Below are positions 59,579 to 64,000 of a stretch of DNA of 64,000 bases, piece by piece. The stretch comes from Pegethrix bostrychoides GSE-TBD4-15B (GTDB lineage Bacteria > Cyanobacteriota > Cyanobacteriia > Elainellales > Elainellaceae), in contig JAHHHV010000002.1 in assembly GCA_019359155.1 (NCBI GenBank), positions 1 to 64,000 of the forward strand, read 5' to 3'. Made by a program: the position numbers and the translations under genes. The notes below the pieces were generated by a model. The model was not told the origin of the DNA. It made no database searches and was given only the letters and a program-made list of their open reading frames with translations. How positions within the stretch are numbered: the first letter of the stretch is position 1; each line of letters begins with the position of its first letter.

Positions 59579-60289
59579 CGGCTCTGAGCTATGTTCAGGC
59601 TCAGGTTTAAGCTCAAGCTTGGCATCGGGCTGAACTCGTCGCTCGGCCAGCGTCGTTGAAATGATTTGGGCATTGGCTAAAATGAGTGCCTGAGCAATAG
59701 ACTTGAGCTTGTCATACAGGTCAGAAGTTTCTGGAGTCGGGACAAACTGCTGAATGGGCGGCGGGTTGGCTGGCCAGATTTGATTGGGGGGCAGGCTGAT
59801 TTTTTCAGGGAGCGCCAGATGAAACTGCTGTGAGGGTTTGTAGGGCGGAATCTGCGATTGATTCCCCATCCGCGAAGCAGGCAGCATAATCAGCGGCGGG
59901 GCGGCTGAGTCGGGCGGCGGCGATTCAGGCTGGAGAACCTCCAGATCAGGTGTAGCGCTGGGTATTTCTGACGTAAAGAGCAGCGGCAGCGTCCGTCCGG
60001 CCACCATCCGTTCAAACTCCCGGCTAAAGTGACGCAACGGCTTGCCGCGCCGCTGCCAGAGATCGAGAATCTGCCAAACCGACACAGCCTTGTAGCGCCC
60101 CTGATAGAGCGCTTCAACCACAGCTTCATGCAGCCACAGCGCCGGATACAGGTTTAGCCATTGATCAATCCAGCGTTCGGGGCTATACCCAGCCAGATCG
60201 AAGCTATAGCGAATCAGCAGCAGCTCAATTTCTGCCGCCATTGCAGCCTGAGTTGTCTGTTGGTATCTTGCTTCCTGATGCCCTGTCAT
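59570..60289 (-). CDS. Conserved cyanobacterial protein of unknown function
   Basis: The 239-residue protein has a conserved N-terminal domain (residues ~15-110) with EIELLLIRYSFDLAGYSPERWIDQWLNLYPALWLHEAVVEALYQGRYKAVSVWQILDLWQRRGKPLRHFSREFERMV. A Pro-rich, probably disordered linker and a short C-terminal helix (DLYDKLKSIAQALILANA) follow. ATG 60289 (MTGHQEARYQQTTQAAM) is chosen over a start 45 bases upstream. Function unknown. Its 3' end overlaps the end of convergent thf1 by 9 bp. Confidence 0.78.
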   Translation of the reverse strand: MTGHQEARYQQTTQAAMAAEIELLLIRYSFDLAGYSPERWIDQWLNLYPALWLHEAVVEALYQGRYKAVSVWQILDLWQRRGKPLRHFSREFERMVAGRTLPLLFTSEIPSATPDLEVLQPESPPPDSAAPPLIMLPASRMGNQSQIPPYKPSQQFHLALPEKISLPPNQIWPANPPPIQQFVPTPETSDLYDKLKSIAQALILANAQIISTTLAERRVQPDAKLELKPEPEHSSEPSG

Positions 60290-60403
60290 GCTGCCGCAGT
60301 AGTTTATACCCAAACTGTAAGCGGGAAACTGCAATAGCGGATCGGGTTCAGAGAAAATTTATCTTTTTAGGGAGCTTTTTAAGAATCTTGTAAAACTATC
60401 CCG

Positions 60404-62881
60404 TTAGTTTACGCCTTCCACCACGCCGCTGTTGACCGGATCGCTGCCCAGCCCGGAGAACGGCCCCGGATCGCCCGTCCAGTTAAAGTCATTCAGCCGG
60501 AAGCTGACTGAAGCAGAGCTGCGCCCCGTGCTGTAGGTGGCACTAATGCTGTAGGTGCGGCGGCTGTATTCCAGCGTCAGCACTGTGTCAATATCATCGC
60601 CTGAGTCCAGGTTGTAGCTAGCCTGTATGCCGAACCGCAGCGGCCCGTAGATCTGCTGCGTGATGCCGCCGCTAACCACCTGCTCATCCGCCACCCGATC
60701 AAACAGAAAGGGCGATTCGCCGTCCAGAATTGTTTTGGCATAGCCAAGATTAAAAGCCGTGTAGTCAAAAAATCGCCTTGAAAAATGACCAAACTGCGCC
60801 AGCAGCGTTACGCCGCCCCGCAGGCTAGCCTGATGTTCACCGTTGCTGTAGACGCTGTAAACGCCTCTGCTGTCCAGGTTAATACCCACGTAGGGCGTTA
60901 GGGGGATAGGGCTGTAGCGTAGTCCTTCAGTGGGCGTGGGGGGTAAAGCTGTTCCCGTCCAGAGGAAAAACAGGCGGCTCAGCGTCACGGCAGCCTGATA
61001 GCGTGTCAGGTCAACGCAGCCGTTGCCGGTAATAGCTCGATCATCTGGATCAATGCAGCTTAAGTCGCGGTCGGCATCCAGCGGCGTAAAAATATCGGGC
61101 GTACCGGGCGGCACGAGGCTGCGATCCAGCGGCAGCAGGTCGCGCTGATCGGTCTGAGCATTGATGTACTGCAAGCTGCCTTGATATCTCAGGTTGATCA
61201 GGCTGCCGCCCAGCACATACTGCGGCGAGGTGACGACCAGCCCCAGGCTGCTCTGGACATTTTGAAAGCCCAAAGAGCCGTTGAACAGGCGGTTGCGATA
61301 GCTGTATTCCAGTGCAACGCTGTGGTTGAAAACGAGCTGCTGGGCTCGGACGCTGGCGCGCAGGTTGTCTTCGATATCTGAGAAATCTAAGCTGCTGAAG
61401 CTGGCGACTGCCTGAGCTGTGGTGGTGGGCGTAAACCGGAAGTCGGCGTCGGCAATTAAGCCATAGTGATCCGAGTCAAGGAGGAAATTGCCCTGATCAA
61501 TGGCCCGCTGCACCAAAATCTGGGGCGTGAGGCTAAAGCTGACCAAAGGCGAGCTGTAAAGATTAAACGAGCGCTGGATAAAAAAGCCGTCGCGATCATC
61601 TTCGTCATAGCCAAAGTTGAGCAGTCCTGAATCGCGGCTGCGGCTGTCTAGGACGATCCGGTTGACCAGTAGCGGCAGCGAAAACCCCTGATCGAACACC
61701 AGGCGCGGATTTCTAGCTCTGATTTCGGCCTGGGTTGGCGAGAGGCGCGTATAGGTGACGCGCGGAGAGCGCAGCTCTAGTTCGGGTGGTGAGAAGGGGT
61801 CGTTGGTCAGGCTGACATTATCGGCTACCAGATTGCCCCCGATAAATTCTGCTCGCTCGGCCTCAAATCGCAGTCGGTTAATCTGCTGGGTGTTGTTGGT
61901 GTTGTTGCCGAAGCCGAACGAAGGGCCGGGTACGCCGCCTGCCACCTGCAAAGGCTGGGCTGCCGAGATCTGTTCGGTAACAGGTCGCAGCCCTCTGGTG
62001 CCCAAACTAGGGGCGGTGTCGGTGTCAAAGTCACGCTCGGTGGCAGGCAGCAGCAGTTCGCCTCTGGCGGTCAAGATGCTGCCTTGATTGGTGCCGAAGT
62101 TATAGTCGAAACGCTCGCCGCGCAGCACCTGATCGCCGCGCGTCAGGACGGCACTGCCTTCGGCTACGGCCACTCGGTTGGGAATATTCACCCGCACCCG
62201 ATCCGCTGTCAAGATGCCTTGGCGGAATCGAATCTCAACGTTGCCGTCTGCTTTAAAGATCTGCTGGCGTTCGTCAAACTCCTGGCGGTCGCCGCGCACC
62301 TCTAGCACTTCCCCCAAAGCCTGCGGATCGATGAGCAGGCTGGGACTGCTGGGCGAGGGGCTAGCTGAAGGATTACCTGGAGTTTCAGGGGCTGGAGTTT
62401 CAGGGGTTGGAATCTCTAATATTTCCCCTGTGCCGTTCGGCTCTGGCAGCGGTTGAGCGAGCGGCGGAGACAGATCAAGGGGGAGCGAAGGCTGTGGAGC
62501 AGGTTGCTGAGCAATCTGGCGACTGGGAGATTGAGTCAGCGTATCCAGTTCGCGGAGTGGTACAAATCTGGCAGGCTGGACTAGATTTGGCTCTGGGATT
62601 GCTCTAAATCCAGGCTCAGATGCAGCCGAATCCAGCAGGTTCACTCCTGACAGTCCCGTTCTGGAGCCAGCTGGAGGAGACTGCTCTGCGATCAGACAGC
62701 TAGCTTGCGCGCAGTTGCCTAAATCGGGCTGTTGGATCTGATGGTTCTGCTGGATCTGATTGCTCTGGTGGCTCTGAGCAGGAATAAAATCGATAGGCGG
62801 AGCAGATGCTTTTGGGGCAACAGTGACGACCGCAGCAGTGACGACTGGAGGGAGAGCAGGCGGCGAAACTGGATAGGGCAT
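60404..62881 (-). CDS. DUF3769 outer-membrane beta-barrel protein (LptD/OstA-related)
   Basis: The 825-residue protein has a Pro/Gln-rich N-terminal region (to ~170), an OstA-type domain (~185-260, with EVRGDRQEFDERQQIFKADGNVEIRFRQGILTADRVRVNIPN) and a C-terminal barrel region made of alternating hydrophobic strands, ending in the last-strand pattern RSSASVSFRLNDFNW. This matches DUF3769, the cyanobacterial relative of LptD, which probably assembles or secretes lipopolysaccharide-like material at the outer membrane. No signal peptide is seen at the ATG, and an upstream stop codon blocks extension, so the export signal is unclear. Confidence 0.88.
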   Translation of the reverse strand: MPYPVSPPALPPVVTAAVVTVAPKASAPPIDFIPAQSHQSNQIQQNHQIQQPDLGNCAQASCLIAEQSPPAGSRTGLSGVNLLDSAASEPGFRAIPEPNLVQPARFVPLRELDTLTQSPSRQIAQQPAPQPSLPLDLSPPLAQPLPEPNGTGEILEIPTPETPAPETPGNPSASPSPSSPSLLIDPQALGEVLEVRGDRQEFDERQQIFKADGNVEIRFRQGILTADRVRVNIPNRVAVAEGSAVLTRGDQVLRGERFDYNFGTNQGSILTARGELLLPATERDFDTDTAPSLGTRGLRPVTEQISAAQPLQVAGGVPGPSFGFGNNTNNTQQINRLRFEAERAEFIGGNLVADNVSLTNDPFSPPELELRSPRVTYTRLSPTQAEIRARNPRLVFDQGFSLPLLVNRIVLDSRSRDSGLLNFGYDEDDRDGFFIQRSFNLYSSPLVSFSLTPQILVQRAIDQGNFLLDSDHYGLIADADFRFTPTTTAQAVASFSSLDFSDIEDNLRASVRAQQLVFNHSVALEYSYRNRLFNGSLGFQNVQSSLGLVVTSPQYVLGGSLINLRYQGSLQYINAQTDQRDLLPLDRSLVPPGTPDIFTPLDADRDLSCIDPDDRAITGNGCVDLTRYQAAVTLSRLFFLWTGTALPPTPTEGLRYSPIPLTPYVGINLDSRGVYSVYSNGEHQASLRGGVTLLAQFGHFSRRFFDYTAFNLGYAKTILDGESPFLFDRVADEQVVSGGITQQIYGPLRFGIQASYNLDSGDDIDTVLTLEYSRRTYSISATYSTGRSSASVSFRLNDFNWTGDPGPFSGLGSDPVNSGVVEGVN
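62377..62406. repeat. In-frame tandem duplication, 15 bp x2
   Basis: Two perfect copies of ctggagtttcagggg inside the Pro-rich N-terminal region of DUF3769 encode a repeated TPETPAPETP-like stretch. Confidence 0.8.
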
Positions 62882-63116
62882 ATGCTAATCGCAACAACAT
62901 CGACGGCAAGCCAACTACGGCAGCCTACCGTCTAATCTAGACTGCAAGGCGCTCAGCAATTGTTCCGGCTGCCTGAGGCTGGATCTTGAGCAGAGCTTCC
63001 TAGGCAGCGCACAATCGCCAATGCAGCAAAACTGCCGGATCATAGCCTGAGATAGCCTGAGTCAGCGGCAGGCCGTTAAACCTGCTCAACAGAGGCTAGA
63101 CCTGGAGGTAACGCAA

Positions 63117-63233
63117 TTATTCCATATCGCGGCGGTTGGGGTTGCGCGACGGGTCATTTGACAAAAAGCCAAACACAAACAGCCCGATGAAGAAAAATAC
63201 GACGATATAAACCACAACCTTGAGGGTAAACAT
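63117..63233 (-). CDS. psbI: Photosystem II reaction-centre protein I
   Basis: PsbI is a single-helix subunit of the photosystem II core beside D1 and CP43. The 38-residue product starts [20 protein letters not shown] and ends [18 protein letters not shown], matching the family in the helix and in the C-terminal NPxRRD motif. It lies between DUF3769 and a DCC oxidoreductase gene, all leftward, and is too short for standard ORF lists. A second PSII gene in the same window is psbA. Confidence 0.94.
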   Translation of the reverse strand: MFTLKVVVYIVVFFFIGLFVFGFLSNDPSRNPNRRDME

Positions 63234-63378
63234 GCAGCGTCTCCGGCAAAATAGCTGTTAATTAAGCCTCACCATCATACAGAAACATGACCCCCTTTGA
63301 AGCAAAATCCGGGCATTTGACTCAGGGTGCACTTCACGCTTTTGAGGCCAGCTTTTAAGACACATTTTTAAGGCTGAT

Positions 63379-63816
63379 TTAAGACTGACAAGCCCCATCG
63401 CTACAGCCCGGTTGGGCGACGGGATAGACCGATTGATAAGTGCCGTCTCGCTGCCCAAATAGCCGATAGCGGTTATCCCGCACTTGGGCGTAGAGCTGGT
63501 CGCCTGTCCATTGGGCACCGGGTAAGCGCCGATAGGCTTCGACAAACAGCTGGCCCAGCGGCAGATTGCCCACCGATAGCAGCTGGCTGATTTCTTCAAT
63601 TGCCAGACTGCCCTGCCAGCGCCGATCTGAGCAGTCGCCGTCGATCAAAATGATGCCAAGCTCGCAGTCTGCGGGCTGGATCCCGAAGCGATCTAAAGCC
63701 TGCTGATCCTGCATGGGTGCATAGTCAAACTGCCGTCCTTGATCAAACTGCTCTAGAAGTTTGACTGAATTGACACAGAGATTACAGTTTCCGTCATAGA
63801 TCACGTGGTATACCAC
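63379..63816 (-). CDS. DCC-family thiol-disulfide oxidoreductase-like protein (DUF393)
   Basis: The 145-residue protein has the family signature YDGNCNLCVNSVKLLEQFD with the DxxCxxC motif, then a DUF393 core and a C-terminal stretch VYPVAQPGCSDGACQS with two further cysteines. Members are thioredoxin-fold redox proteins of poorly known function. It lies 145 bases upstream of psbI in the same direction, so it might be cotranscribed with psbI. Confidence 0.86.
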   Translation of the reverse strand: MVYHVIYDGNCNLCVNSVKLLEQFDQGRQFDYAPMQDQQALDRFGIQPADCELGIILIDGDCSDRRWQGSLAIEEISQLLSVGNLPLGQLFVEAYRRLPGAQWTGDQLYAQVRDNRYRLFGQRDGTYQSVYPVAQPGCSDGACQS

Positions 63817-63926
63817 TCAAGCTCTCCTGAGTTTTTGCCTGAAACTTGTGCTGAGACTCCGAGCCAGCCTGAAACAGCTCTAAGTCTCGTGCAGCTCTCT
63901 GCATTCTACAAAATTCAAAATTCTCT

Positions 63927-63946
63927 CAGGCGATTTCAGGCGATTT
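63927..63946. repeat. Tandem duplication, 10 bp x2
   Basis: Two perfect copies of caggcgattt lie upstream of the DCC oxidoreductase gene, near the right end of the window. Confidence 0.7.
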
Positions 63947-64000
63947 CTTGAGCAGGCTCTCCGGGGTGGCGGGTAGCCTTCAACATAAATTTTGTGTAAA

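Overview
The window is chromosomal DNA from a cyanobacterium. It carries psbA and psbI (photosystem II), form IB RuBisCO with its assembly factor and activase (rbcL-rbcX-rbcS-rca), thf1/psp29, tocopherol cyclase, a DevBCA-type exporter, a DUF3769 outer-membrane protein and many families found only in cyanobacteria. The base composition is moderately GC-rich, and nothing seen fixes the genus; a Leptolyngbya-like filamentous lineage is a guess. No rRNA, tRNA, CRISPR array, prophage or intact insertion sequence was seen.

Layout. 1-2637: 5' part of psbA (leftward), gcvH and a PSII-type S4 RNA-binding protein. 2634-6831: leftward devB-devC-devC-devA export operon with two different permeases. 7061-9556: tocopherol cyclase and a polysaccharide flippase. 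10034-16054: histidine kinase, DUF2358, small conserved proteins, CtpC protease, signal peptidase I, HhH and TM2 proteins. 16577-22060: J-domain/TPR protein abutting pyrB, amidase, a trypsin-co-occurring (Trypco1) protein, a zinc-ribbon membrane protein and a PilP-like lipoprotein. 22334-26555: leftward Gld-type ABC operon ending in a clear terminator. 26718-30063: three genes that look like a D-amino-acid module (Asp/Glu racemase, fold-III PLP racemase, DUF1611/DgcN-like). 30597-35757: membrane serine protease, ABC-F protein, Ddl and Dps. 35984-42089: GMC oxidoreductase, then a terminal oxidase operon (two DUF2231 proteins, subunits II, I and III) whose subunit II lacks the CuA ligands, so it is an ARTO/quinol-oxidase type. 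42173-51496: FAD monooxygenase, secreted-type PPC/calcium-repeat protein, ileS, exbD, small proteins and an FKBP isomerase. 51634-53484: an orthocaspase fused to a formylglycine-generating-enzyme (FGE) fold. 53842-63816: DUF1361, the rbc-rca-thf1 cluster, DUF3769, psbI and a DCC thiol oxidoreductase.

Most unusual signals. (1) The caspase-FGE protein ends in a segment with the layout of a diversity-generating-retroelement variable region: the positions that are usually Asn/Asp in this fold hold mixed residues, and nearly all of those codons end in a pyrimidine. No template repeat or reverse transcriptase is visible in the window, so any retroelement would act from elsewhere. (2) The oxidase operon has lost CuA and carries a duplicated DUF2231 membrane partner. 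(3) The D-amino-acid-like cluster is AT-richer than its surroundings. (4) Perfect or near-perfect tandem duplications of 10-19 bp, all different in sequence, occur at about twenty places in genes and between them, which points to frequent slippage-type duplication in this genome.

Limits: everything rests on reading the sequence and family knowledge; no database search or folding program was run. Several starts were moved from the longest possible ORF to a better-supported internal start, and this is said in each entry.
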